From CAJBLF01 sp041679065 (GTDB taxonomy: Bacteria > Patescibacteriota > Gracilibacteria > Absconditabacterales > Absconditicoccaceae), in the NCBI GenBank assembly GCA_041679065.1, contig JBBABI010000024.1, positions 1-14,847 of the forward strand: a stretch of DNA of 14,847 nt, in the 5' to 3' direction. The notes beneath the pieces were generated by a model. The model searched no databases. It was not told where the DNA came from and saw only the letters and a program-made list of their open reading frames with translations. The translations under genes and the position numbers were made by a program. How positions within the stretch are numbered: the stretch's first letter is position 1; each line of letters starts with the position of its first letter. Below are positions 1 through 7,425 of this stretch, piece after piece.

Positions 1-722
1 AGCGAAAGAGGTATCTGTGGTTTGCGAAAAATACTCGCGAATGCACGTCAAAGAGATACGAAAAAGCCGGTCACATATCCTCGGATCTCTTCAGGGTTTT
101 TGGTGAAGAGTTTATTTATTCTTTCTTTAACGGATAATGCAAAAAAATCGACGCCTGCTGAAAGCGTTGCTATTCTCAAGAGTAAGAACACTAAGAAAAT
201 ACTAAGCACATACGGATCCCCAGTCAGCATCAAGAGAAAAAATACTGTCCATCGGAGAATGGATTCTTTGATCCGTCGATTGGGAGTCCCGAAAGAGTGC
301 AATGTATATCGGAGATAGATGTTGTACCAGGGGAGATATTTGAGGATGATTCATTTCCTTTTTTCTCCGATATCATAATAGCTGAGGGTTAGATTTTTTT
401 CCAGATGCAAAGAAACATCAGAAAGGATCGCAATCGTACCCACCAATAAAAATACGAGCAAAATGCTCATACTGATAGCATACAGGACTTGGAGAAATGG
501 TAACTTTACAAGATAATTGCCTACACCCGTGCTTATGGCGATGATAAGGAAAAAAAGATTGAGATAACCGAGCTTCACATATCCTGAGATAAATTCGGTG
601 TCCTGATCGCTGAGGGGGATAGATTTCTTATTCAAGAAATAGTGGATGAACGGAGAAAAGAACATCAGGGCCGCTAATGCGAGGGGAGTCTTATTGCTGT
701 CTGTCTTTTCACTATCGATCAT
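1..722 (-). CDS. Multipass membrane protein of unknown function, partial (C-terminus beyond window)
   Basis: I do not recognise the family. The ORF begins with ATG at 722 and is still open at base 1, giving about 240 residues. It is continuous only if TGA is sense: in-frame TGA codons lie at 351-353 (residue 124) and 48-50 (residue 225), and the frame is identical on both sides of each. After a polar N-terminus (about 15 residues) there are hydrophobic stretches near residues 17-30, 50-70, 73-105, and a pair around 163-190, separated by basic segments, so it is probably an inner-membrane protein with four or more spans. It follows virB4 on the same strand, 126 bases downstream with a palindromic repeat between, so a part in the same secretion or pilus apparatus is possible but inferred only from position. 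No Shine-Dalgarno precedes the start. Confidence 0.75.
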
Positions 723-754
723 GAAGTAAAATTAATGTTAAATGTTTTTCTATT

Positions 755-845
755 GTGTCTTTGCGAGTCCGCCTAGGTGGACGTGGCAATCTAATGATCT
801 TACTATGTAGATTGCTTCGTCGCCAAAGAGCTCCTCGCAATGACG
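755..845. repeat. Dispersed imperfect palindromic repeat, copy A
   Basis: Outer arms GTCTTTGCGAG (757-767) and CTCGCAATGAC (834-844) are inverted with one mismatch. Inner arms GGCAATCTA (785-793) and TAGATTGC (808-815) are also inverted. The same arms in the same order occur at 8698-8824, although the middle differs. It sits between the stop of virB4 and the membrane gene and codes for nothing visible. It resembles the short palindromic REP/MITE-like elements with TTGCGAG and GCAATC arms seen scattered in many bacterial genomes. No mobilising protein is present here. Confidence 0.8.
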
Positions 846-848
846 ATG

Positions 849-2927
849 TTATTTCCCTACGTCAGTGGTGATGAATTCCTTCTCTGTCGGCGAAGCCAAT
901 ATCTTGACGCTCACATGCTGATTGCCCGCGAACATAAGTCCTTCTCCGACACCACAAGCGACCAGCCTTCTCTGTTCAGCTTCAGAAAGTCCCAATAATT
1001 CATTGAGCGATTTGATAGAGATCGTAGATTGTCTTAATAATATCTGAAGTGCAGAGTTGGCGATAATCGGTTTGCCGTACGGGCTTCTGACGAAATCTTC
1101 GATATCCTGGGAAACCGTAGTGACGCCAAGTCCGTATTTCCTTGCTCTCTTGACGATACCGAAAAGGAATTCTGCAGAAATCTCATGCTGAAGCATAATC
1201 CACGCTTCGTCGCACGCCAGGAATCTCTGCTTCTTCTGTGATCTGACTTTGGTCCGGATCCAGTTGATGACATTGAACATCGCAGGCGTTTTGAGCGCAT
1301 CTTCCAGGTCTCTGATAGAGATGACCGTCATCTGATTATTGATATCGATATTGGTATAATTATTAAATACTTTTCCAAAGGTTCCAGTGACATATTTACT
1401 GAGTCTGAGTGCTAGTTTGTCTCCGCCTTCCATGCCTTCCAGGACATTCATCAGATCGCCCATGATCGGCGGTTGTTTCCCTTCATACGTGGTGGCATCC
1501 ATACCAAATCATTTGAGGTTATACGTATTTTGCAATGCTTTATCCAAGACAGCTTCTTCTTCTGGTGTGCATCAGCCGATGAGAATCTTGATCATGCCGA
1601 TCAGATTCATGATTTGCGTTCTCAGGAGATCGCCCTTGCCATATTCCACATCCTCGATTTTAGGTGGTATATCAAAAGGATTAAGGAATTGCTGGGAATT
1701 GGTCGAAATATTGATATAGGTCCCTCCCACTTTCTCACATAATGCTTTATATTCGTTTTCTGGATCGATGATGATGACCGGGATGCCATTGATGAGATAT
1801 CTCAATGCTTCCAGTTTTACCGTAAACGATTTGCCGGCACCGGCAGTAGCCAGGATAACGCTATTCATATTGGGTAATTTGAAATTGAATCTATCGAAGA
1901 TCACGAGTCATCACGTATGCAAATTTATACCATAGAGAATTCAGGTCTCGTCCACGAGATCATTAGACATAAAGGGAAAACTTCCAGCAAGCGATGACGT
2001 GACTGCGCTTCTGGTGATTCATAGATCATCCACACACATCGGTAATCCGGAATTAAATCCTTCATCCATCCTCTGGATAGCATTCTTCAACCTGATACCG
2101 TATCAGGAAATTTTCTGTTCCAGTCTTTTGCCTTCTTCTTTGAGCTTATCTTCATTTTCTTCGTAGAGATTGATATACAGCGAACTTTCGAAATATCTTT
2201 CTTCACGGGTAGTGAGCTTTTCTCTGATCATCTCTACATCTTTGTATTGTTGTTCAACTTCGACATCCATGGTGATCCCTTTCTGCGCCGCATCTTTGAT
2301 CTCCGCTCTGAGCTGGGTTACCCTATTTTTGAGCATGGTCTGGATAGCGCTCTCATCTTCCGGATAGACGAACCGGCTCATATCCCATTTGGCATGGAAG
2401 CTCAGGATATCCCTGGTCCACAATGCTTCAATATAGGACGGATAGCTTTGAGCATAATAACTCTTGCCGAAAAGCCCGGAAATATTGTAATGCGTAGGGG
2501 TGAATTCCCGATAGGAAGGAGAGATATGTGATTTGTAATTGGAAATGACGGTGTTGTATTCTTTTTCAGTTTCTGTGATGAATTGCCTCAATTTACTCGT
2601 AAGTTTTTTATCGTCATATTGGTCATCAGGCAGTTCTAGGAGATATTTGACCTGATCTCTGAGTTCCTGATCTTTGATGATCTCGTTTTCTGGTACTGGA
2701 GGATTTTTTTCTCCCGAAGCAGAAGCATCTTTTTTGGGAGCTAAACTGGGGAATATTCCGCTAAAGAGTGTATCCATAAACGAAAAATCAAACTTCATTT
2801 TCTTCTTAGGAAGTTCTGAAGCAACCGGAATCGAAACTGCAGTAGGTTTGCCTGACACGGTGGGGACTGCTACAACTGTAGGCGCATATTTCGTATCGTA
2901 GACTACATTTTTGATTGATTCTAGCAT
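849..2927 (-). CDS. VirB4-family type IV secretion/conjugation ATPase (TGA read as Gly)
   Basis: VirB4/TraC-type ATPases are cytoplasmic, membrane-associated hexameric motors of type IV secretion systems. This 692-residue protein runs from ATG 2927 to TAA 849-851 through seven in-frame TGA codons (residues 275, 303, 329, 339, 340, 452, 473). Seen: a low-complexity Pro/Ala/Lys N-terminus (about 1-85), an N-terminal VirB4 region (about 120-330), then GILYGINLHTGGLVIFDRF (327-345), Walker A TAGAGKS (361-367, Lys366), an IIIDPENEY motif just after it, and Walker B FLACDEAW with Asp573-Glu574. The RRLVACGVGEGLMF stretch near the end is typical of the C-terminal lobe. Family assignment is confident; the exact system is not, because no VirB6, VirD4 or relaxase lies in the window. 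Under the standard code it would look like three or more broken pieces; no frameshift is needed. A promoter lies upstream at 3020-3047. Confidence 0.93.
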
Positions 2928-2935
2928 TGAAGGAA

Positions 2936-3014
2936 ATTAAAGATTGAAAGGTGGAAATGTTGAAAGTTCTTTAAGGCTTTATGCTTTAAGCTTTGAGCTT
3001 TCTGCTTTAAGCTA
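2936..3014. repeat. Intergenic short-word low-complexity repeats
   Basis: Bases 2944-2970 are made of TTGAAAG / GTGGAAATG words, and 2970-3014 of GCTTTAAG / GCTTTGAG / GCTTTCTG words with period about 8-14. The TTGAAA/GGAAA words recur at 4551-4628 and inside dus at 7648-7680. The stretch lies in the 5' leader of virB4 and has no ORF. Confidence 0.6.
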
Positions 3015-3019
3015 ATTCA

Positions 3020-3047
3020 AGTATATCCAGATGCCTGGAATAATCAA
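3020..3047 (-). promoter_or_regulatory. Predicted sigma70-type promoter of virB4-like gene
   Basis: On the minus strand TTGATT (3042-3047) and TATACT (3020-3025) are 16 bp apart, about 90 bases upstream of the virB4 start. No competing minus-strand candidate is as good in this intergenic stretch. Confidence 0.5.
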
Positions 3048-3105
3048 AAATAAGCTGACTAAAAGACCATTTCGGGTTGACAAAATAATATACATCTTAT
3101 AGATA

Positions 3106-3133
3106 TTGACTTTTGAGATGATTTAGGTATAAA
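3106..3133 (+). promoter_or_regulatory. Predicted promoter of the 3183 gene
   Basis: TTGACT (3106-3111) and TATAAA (3128-3133) are separated by 16 bp. The sequence between them begins TTTGAGAT. It closely resembles the promoter at 6037-6064 (TTGACTTTTG then TATAAAA). A second, weaker set, TTGACA (3077-3082) with TATAGA (3098-3103) at 15 bp spacing, lies just upstream. Confidence 0.65.
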
Positions 3134-3182
3134 AGCAAAAGAAAATAAAACATTAATCATAAAAAATAAAAAACAAAATATT

Positions 3183-3512
3183 ATGAAGACAGCAGAAAAG
3201 AAAATTAAATCCCATTTCGGGTTCGACCAACATTGGAACGAATTGCCGGAATATGAAGGGTATGTGCCTGCGGAATATATAAACTGGCAATTTCTCAAAG
3301 ATCTATTTTACCATAATTCTGAGAAATACGGCCCTGAAAAGCCATTGACGGTGAATATAAGGAAAGGCAACAACATTATTGCCGTAAACGTTTATGGGTT
3401 CAAAGTGCCGGATCCGCCGATGGTGATCTGTCTGGGAACTCCAGCAGCAACTTACGGCAGGGTAGTCTTTTGTAAGACGATGAAGAAAGAGTTTATCGCT
3501 ATCGCCTGGTAA
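3183..3512 (+). CDS. Hypothetical protein, 109 aa
   Basis: No family recognised. The ORF runs from ATG 3183 to a TAA and has seven glycines, none written TGA. It is soluble and mixed in composition, with an aromatic N-terminal half (HFGFDQHWNELPEYEGYVP) and a more hydrophobic C-terminal part (MVICLGTPAATYGRVVF). There is no signal peptide or membrane segment. A good promoter lies about 50 bases upstream and the leader is A-rich (AAAAAATAAAAAACAAAAT) without a Shine-Dalgarno. The next gene, a lipoprotein, starts 39 bases downstream on the same strand and is probably cotranscribed. Confidence 0.8.
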   Translation: MKTAEKKIKSHFGFDQHWNELPEYEGYVPAEYINWQFLKDLFYHNSEKYGPEKPLTVNIRKGNNIIAVNVYGFKVPDPPMVICLGTPAATYGRVVFCKTMKKEFIAIAW

Positions 3513-3551
3513 AATTCATTATTATTGATAATTCAAAAAAAACAAAACACA

Positions 3552-3992
3552 ATGAAAACAAAAATTATTTTTTTAGCAATAATGATAGGAATTATTGTTG
3601 CTAGTTGCGGAAACAACGACAAGGAAAAAAAAGTCATTGCCGCGAAAGATTTTGGGAAGCAGTACAATATCCCAAATAATATTACAAACAGCCCAGATTG
3701 CTTCATAAATTTCGGTAATGGGGTGTATTATTACCCCTTAATAAATACGCCGGATAAAATGGAATTTGGTCCTGTGTTTTCCAATTTTAAAGCCAAGAAT
3801 AAGGGAAAGTTAAATGTTATATCATTTGCTCCCATGTTAGCTGATAGAGCATACGACAATAGTGTGATTGGCTACTGGATCAATACTGAACCTGACACGG
3901 TTAATAAATGAAATTCAAAACCTATTGGTTATAAAAATTCCCTCTGCATTCAAGGGGGAATTTTTTTATCGGAAAAATATTCTTACAGATAG
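3552..3992 (+). CDS. Small predicted lipoprotein; true end uncertain (TGA at 3909-3911)
   Basis: Start ATG 3552 gives a classic lipoprotein signal: MKTK, a hydrophobic stretch, then lipobox VASC with Cys19, followed by a charged Asn/Asp/Lys linker. The mature part (about 100 residues) is not recognised. The ORF meets a single TGA at 3909-3911 (119 residues). Read as glycine, it runs through a terminator-like hairpin (3933-3965) to TAG at 3990-3992 (146 residues), overlapping the convergent gene by 10 bases. All other glycines are GGN. If the hairpin terminates transcription at the T-run 3961-3967, the mRNA would carry no stop unless the TGA is one. The longer end is given for consistency with the rest of the window; the shorter end (3911) is a real possibility. 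Confidence 0.7.
3933..3967. terminator. Bidirectional intrinsic terminator between convergent genes
   Basis: AAAAATTCCC (3933-3942) pairs perfectly with GGGAATTTTT (3956-3965), followed by a T-run. The A-run on the left makes it usable for the minus-strand gene ending at 3983 as well. It is nearly the same hairpin as at 4501-4535. Confidence 0.75.
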
Positions 3993-4420
3993 AGAAATCT
4001 ATTTAGCTTTTCTTCTTTACGATCTTCTTCAGTTCTAGGTTGACGATATGATGAACCAATCTCACCGGAACCACGCAGTGCTGCTTCGAAATAGATCTCT
4101 TGTTCGGTTTCTATTTTAAGCTCTTTTTTGACATTATCAAAAACATCTAAAAGATTAAGTAGTTCATCGCTGGTATGATTGTTGATATCTCGTTTATTGA
4201 CTTTGATTGTTTCTAGTGCTCATTGAAATTTAAAATTAGCATCCAAAGTTTGAGAAGCATTGTCTTGAAATTTGTCGTATGTTCTGGAGATAACAATGAT
4301 TAACTCTCTATTTATGAAATAAGGTATTGATCAGGTAAATTCCGCGACAATACTATTAAATTTTTTTTCAGCTTCTTCGTTTTCAGTATACATGCTTGCA
4401 TCAAACTTATTCATATCCAT
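3983..4420 (-). CDS. Hypothetical protein, 145 aa, visible only with TGA = Gly
   Basis: From ATG 4420 to TAA 3983-3985 there are 146 codons with two in-frame TGA (4331-4333, residue 30; 4220-4222, residue 67). Under the standard code nothing long remains here. The product is acidic and helical-looking: MDMNKFDASMYTENEEAEKK at the start, ELLNLLDVFDNVKKELKIE in the middle, and a Glu/Lys/Arg-rich tail (RTEEDRKEEKLNRF). There is no signal or membrane segment. I do not recognise the family. It is convergent with the lipoprotein gene across a shared terminator, and 216 bases downstream of the priA-like gene, from which it is separated by another terminator. A second ATG two codons in is possible. 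Confidence 0.75.
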
Positions 4421-4500
4421 GATATATACTAAGAAAGTAAAGTATGACACGTATCATATATATTACGATTGTCATTTCAACGGATAGTCAAGGTATTTAC

Positions 4501-4550
4501 AAAAATTCCCTCTGTTTCATGGGGGAATTTTTTTTGCGAAGCAAAAAAAA
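4501..4550. terminator. Terminator hairpin of priA-like gene plus adjacent A/T hairpin
   Basis: AAAAATTCCC (4501-4510) pairs with GGGAATTTTT (4523-4532), followed by T8. Directly behind it TTTTTTTTGC (4528-4537), GAA loop and GCAAAAAAAA (4541-4550) form another perfect 10-bp stem. It lies 87 bases past the end of the minus-strand priA-like gene. The first hairpin is a near copy of 3933-3965. Confidence 0.65.
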
Positions 4551-4628
4551 TATTGAAACATTGAAAAATGGAAACGTTGAAAAATTAACATTTCCACCTT
4601 TCCATGTTTCCATCCTTCCACCTTTCCA
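4551..4628. repeat. Low-complexity TTGAAA / TTTCCA word repeats forming an imperfect inverted repeat
   Basis: The left half (4551-4585) is built of ATTGAAACA, TTGAAAAATGGAAACG and TTGAAAAATT words. The right half (4588-4628) contains TTTCCACC, TTTCCATG, TTTCCATCC and TTCCACC, which are roughly the complement, so the whole can fold back on itself. It is noncoding, between the priA-like gene and its terminator. The same words occur at 2944-2970 and in dus at 7648-7680. Confidence 0.65.
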
Positions 4629-4636
4629 TATCGTCG

Positions 4637-5779
4637 CTAGACGATAGATTCCGCCATCCGATCCACTTTAAATCACTTGTACGCTAATTTCAATTTCGGA
4701 TAGATGATATCCATGAAGTGCTTCAGTCCTGGTCATTTCAAGATGATATTGTATCTGTATTTCCCAAACATTTTATAAATCAGTGGCGGAGTAGAATAGA
4801 TCTCGATATCTTTCAATTCATATTTCTCTTTGAGGTAGAGGAGTTCCTTATGAAGCAGATCAACTTTGTTAAACATTGTTTCTTCAATTTCATTCTTATA
4901 CAAAATTACGCACAGCTCCGCATAAGGAGGATACTTATTCTCTTTCCTGAATGCGTTATCTACCACATAAAATCAGTCCTTATCCAGCTTACACGCATTG
5001 CGGATGCTATAATGATCAGGATTGAAACTCTGTACGATAAAATGTTTCGTCTGATGCTTCGCGAAAGTCTCATACAGAAAATAGAAATTCTTCTCCGCCG
5101 ATGTGTAGTCAGGGATGTTTAATCATAGATCTGCATTAAGAAATATTATAAGGTCAAAGGGATGATTTTTGATGGGTGTAGCGAGTAAAGACGTTCAGAT
5201 GACCACTGAGAAATCTGAAGAATGGTCTGACACATCTGACAAGTTATTAGGTCTAGGTTTATCAGATTTATCAGGTTTTTTTCAGATTTGTCAGATTATT
5301 TTTGCGATTTTATTCGGAGAATTGACGCTTTCTGATTCGATGATGAGCGAGTCTACATTGAATTCATTTCTCAAGAATTCTGCGACTTTCTGTGTTCCGA
5401 TTCCAAATTCTTTGACTTTCGTAGATCCGCACTGCGAACACGAGGTAGGGACGGTGTACTGGGTCTTACAGAGATGACAGAGTCAGATAGTTTCTCCTGA
5501 AATTATTTTGTGATAACTGATGCTGACGGAGCATTTTTTACACTGAGGGATGTGACCGCAAGTCTGGCAGATGATGCCGTTGGAATAGCCTTTTTTGTTG
5601 ACGAGGATTCAGATTTTTTTTCCAAGCTTGAGATATTTCTCTATCCCCATGAGCGTCAACTCGGAAAAATACGGATTGATCTCCTTCGTCATATTGACCA
5701 GAAATATATTCTTAGTCAGTGGCGAGTGACGAGTATCTAGTAATGAGGGTATGGTATGCTCAAAGCGTTCATAGTTCAT
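4637..5779 (-). CDS. priA: PriA-like primosomal protein, N-terminally truncated, zinc-binding and C-terminal domains only
   Basis: PriA restarts stalled replication forks. Only the C-terminal half is here: 380 residues from ATG 5779 to TAG 4637-4639, with nine TGA codons. Seen: ILVNKKGYS (58-66); an eight-Cys zinc module (ICQTC at 70-74, QCKKC at 79-83, LCHLC at 100-104, SCSQC at 113-117); VIGTSLLA; NADLGLNIPDY with TGA as the invariant Gly219; FNPDHYSIRNA; KYPPYAEL; and the FGKYRYNIILKGPG end typical of PriA. Missing: the whole N-terminal DEAD-like lobe with Walker A. The KGHDFP motif is degenerate and the QVAGRAGR motif VI is replaced by ETFAKHQTKH, so it is probably not a helicase. A repeat-like insertion occupies about residues 163-190. 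Start choice: ATG with GGA eight bases upstream; a TTG at 5839 would add 20 residues. Domain-only primosome protein or relic cannot be decided; ATPase-degenerate PriA proteins are known in actinobacteria. Confidence 0.85.
5214..5297. repeat. Short-word repeat inside the priA-like gene
   Basis: The stretch consists of TCTGAC, TCTGACA, ATCAGATTT and GTCAGATT words at roughly 9-12 bp period. On the coding strand it gives a Lys/Pro/Asp/Ser linker (KKPDKSDKPRPNNLSDVSDH) just before the VIGTS motif, a place where ordinary PriA has a short connection. Confidence 0.55.
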
Positions 5780-5782
5780 GTT

Positions 5783-5880
5783 TCCGTAAATAGTGTAAAT
5801 AGGATAAATGAAGTATAAGGAGTTGCGAAAAAAATCCAAGCACTGTTTTTACTGTATTTACGCAAAAACGGTATTTACGA
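5783..5880. repeat. Iteron-like TAAATA / TATTTAC repeats upstream of the priA-like gene
   Basis: CGTAAATAG, TGTAAATAG and GATAAATGA stand in tandem at 9-bp period (5785-5811). Further on, GTATTTACG occurs twice about 17 bp apart within 5853-5880, flanked by GTTTTTACT and CAAAAACG. There is no ORF except the possible TTG extension of the priA-like gene. Confidence 0.5.
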
Positions 5881-5893
5881 CGAAAGATGCAAC

Positions 5894-5921
5894 AAAAAAA
5901 TGGGAGGGACAATTCCCCCTC
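5894..5921 (-). terminator. Terminator-like hairpin in the priA-like leader
   Basis: On the minus strand GAGGG and CCCTC (5917-5921 and 5904-5908) pair around an eight-base loop and are followed by CCA and T7 (5894-5900). No minus-strand gene ends just upstream of it, so it may be an attenuator in the priA-like leader or a remnant. The remainder of 5922-6036 shows nothing I can name. Confidence 0.4.
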
Positions 5922-6036
5922 ATAGCAAACATAGGTAATTAATACTAATGCGGCGACCTAAAACTTTTCTCAAAAGTCACCAGTACATTACCTATACCAA
6001 CTTTCTTCCTCATTGCAAGATTATTTCTAAGTGGGA

Positions 6037-6064
6037 TTGACTTTTGTGGATAAATATCTATAAA
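6037..6064 (+). promoter_or_regulatory. Predicted promoter of the 6102 gene
   Basis: TTGACT (6037-6042) and TATAAA (6059-6064) are 16 bp apart. It shares TTGACTTTTG...GAT...TATAAAA with the promoter at 3106-3133. The leader to ATG 6102 is A-rich and has no Shine-Dalgarno. Confidence 0.65.
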
Positions 6065-6101
6065 AGACAACGAAAAAAAATATAAACAAAAATATATCTC
6101 T

Positions 6102-6599
6102 ATGAAAACATTAGCAATTATCCTGATGACAGGACATCTACCTGGATACCTGTTTTTACTTCTCCTTTTGTCGACAGGTCTCTTCATGATCCTTGCCAAG
6201 CCTATCTACTTAAATAGTAAGCGAAAGTTTGAGAAAAGACTGGAAGAGTATGAAAAGAGATGGGATGCTTCGGTTTTGTTCATCTTCTCTAACGACAATA
6301 TCGTACTAAAAAGTAAGAGCTCATCACATGAAGGGTGGATACCGGTAATCCATGTAAATGAAGCCGGGAACAGATTGCCTTCATCTGCCATTGATTTTTC
6401 TGAGATCATGATGGATAAAAATTCCTCTCTCAAGAGAATCAAAAAAGACAGTGATTTGGGGTATTTCAATATCCAAACAGGTAAAATTATTAAGCCACAA
6501 TATAAAGTGGCGCTTCCATTCCATAAAGGTCTAGCACAGGTTCAAACATTTGAACAAGATGTATTGATCATAAATGAAAATGGTATATGCATTTGATAA
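6102..6599 (+). CDS. Membrane-anchored hypothetical protein with a WG-repeat-like C-terminus
   Basis: The protein is 165 residues: ATG 6102, a TGA (residue 165, Gly) at 6594-6596, then TAA. A hydrophobic segment (about residues 14-36) anchors the N-terminus, followed by a basic, charged stretch (SKRKFEKRLEEYEKRW). The last 45 residues, with FNIQTGKIIKPQYKVALPFHKGLAQVQ...LIINENG, look like one WG (KWG) repeat: an IxPxY core, a FxxGLAxV turn, then I-N-E-N-G. The match is by eye and only one unit is present, so the assignment is tentative. Apart from the last codon its nine glycines are all GGN. It has its own promoter and a strong terminator that starts inside the stop codon. Confidence 0.75.
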
Positions 6600-6628
6600 A
6601 GATCCGGGCTGTACAGTCCGGATCTTTT
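6598..6628 (+). terminator. Intrinsic terminator of the 6102 gene
   Basis: AAAGATCCGG (6598-6607) pairs with CCGGATCTTT (6618-6627). The loop contains CTGTACAG, itself able to pair. A short T-run follows. Confidence 0.75.
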
Positions 6629-6719
6629 GAAACAGTAAAATCTGCTGAATCCTTTCCGCGATCGTAATGCTTCATGTAGATTCTATTATCTTTAAAATCA
6701 TTGCGCATTCTCGAAGGGA

Positions 6720-6747
6720 TTGTTTTTGTTTAATGAATATATATAAA
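6720..6747 (+). promoter_or_regulatory. Predicted promoter of the 6765 gene
   Basis: TTGTTT (6720-6725) and TATAAA (6742-6747) are 16 bp apart. Transcription would start about 10 bases before ATG 6765, giving a very short A-rich leader (AAAAATAAAAAATT). Confidence 0.5.
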
Positions 6748-6764
6748 ATGAAAAATAAAAAATT

Positions 6765-7142
6765 ATGAACCAAAACCAGCCAGAAATACAGGAAATAGAC
6801 CTAAAGAATCTTGATAAGAATCAGGAAGAATTGATCCAAAAGCTTCTGCAGATCGTTGCTCGTCATTCCATCTCCGAATTGGAAGCAATAGAATGCGACA
6901 AGGATCAACAGATGTTTGGATGTATATGCGGAGTATGTCAGCCAATGATATCTACCAATCAGCTTATAGATGAGATAAAGAAATTAAGTCATAGGGGATT
7001 GGATGATATGATAGACCATGTGAAAGTCATGATCCTGATGGAACAGCTCCGTCATGAACAAAACAAAAAATCATGGAGATATAAGTGGAGAAAATTTGTG
7101 AAATCTTTGAGAAAGAAATGATATGATGACTGGCTATATTAG
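6765..7142 (+). CDS. Small hypothetical protein with CICGVCQ motif
   Basis: Not recognised. ATG 6765 to TGA 7119-7121 is 118 residues. If TGA is Gly it ends at TAG 7140-7142 (125 residues), inside the 3' arm of its terminator. The N-terminal two-thirds are acidic and helical (LDKNQEELIQKLLQIVARHS). Residues 52-58 read CICGVCQ, a possible metal-binding or redox cluster with three Cys. The C-terminus is strongly basic (KSWRYKWRKFVKSLRKK), which could bind nucleic acid or membrane lipid. No internal TGA. Single-gene unit with promoter and terminator. Confidence 0.7.
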
Positions 7143-7153
7143 CCAGTTTTTTT
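7129..7153 (+). terminator. Intrinsic terminator of the 6765 gene
   Basis: ACTGGCTA (7129-7136), loop TAT, TAGCCAGT (7140-7147), then T7. The table-25 stop codon TAG is the first three bases of the 3' arm. Confidence 0.8.
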
Positions 7154-7184
7154 GCAATCCAGGAATTTCAAAAAAAATTCCATA

Positions 7185-7238
7185 TAAAAAATAGCGGGGA
7201 GCGAAGGATAGAAAATATCTACCTAAGCTCAACCCGCT
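7185..7238 (-). terminator. Possible dus-side terminator formed by the first stem of the folded element
   Basis: On the minus strand AGCGGG, two unpaired bases, GAGC pair with GCTCCCCGCT, followed by ATTTTTTAT (7184-7192). The loop holds a smaller hairpin. It lies about 190 bases beyond the stop of dus and has the form of an intrinsic terminator for minus-strand transcripts. Confidence 0.45.
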
Positions 7239-7322
7239 GAAAAGATAAGTGGGAACTGAACTTGTAATTCCTCTTTTGCTATTCTTAGCTTAAGAGGAGG
7301 TAAAAATTACAAGTCCACCACT
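7193..7322. ncRNA. Candidate structured RNA, strand undecided
   Basis: This 130-base noncoding stretch folds strongly. Stem I: AGCGGG-GAGC (7193-7202) with GCTC-AA-CCCGCT (7227-7238), capped by GG(A)TAGA/TCTACC. Stem II: AGTGG (7248-7252) with CCACT (7318-7322). Inside it, CTTGTAATT (7261-7269) pairs with AATTACAAG (7305-7313), and CCTCTT-TT-GCTA (7270-7281) with TAGC-TT-AAGAGG (7286-7297) around TTCT. All these stems are exact. Plus-strand reading: a TATAAA at 7183-7188 would start transcription at the base of stem I. Minus-strand reading: stem I with its T-run is a terminator. It does not match tmRNA, SRP RNA, RNase P or any riboswitch consensus I know. A perfect Shine-Dalgarno core, AGGAGGT (7295-7301 region), is partly buried in the fold. 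Confidence 0.4.
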
Positions 7323-7425
7323 ACAAAAACACCGCATGCTCTTTTTCATAATTTCCGATTTTAATTAATACTTATTTTAGAGCGAGAATAATGTAGAGTT
7401 CTTTTCTTGTATTGCAAGAGAAAAT

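Noticed and set aside
849..2927. virB4 region as two or three separate genes or a pseudogene
   Set aside because: All pieces are in one frame, separated only by TGA, and family motifs continue across each TGA, so it is one intact gene under table 25.
4444..4647. Plus-strand 67-residue ORF
   Set aside because: It is made of the terminator hairpin and low-complexity repeat DNA and has no convincing start region.
4718..5740. Plus-strand ORFs over the priA region (about 134, 102 and 76 residues)
   Set aside because: Antisense to a continuous PriA-like frame; no recognisable features of their own.
7193..7322. tmRNA (3' TCCACCA seen at 7314-7320)
   Set aside because: There is no T-loop sequence, no pairing 5' end of tRNA-like form and no tag reading frame ending in Ala-Ala before a stop.
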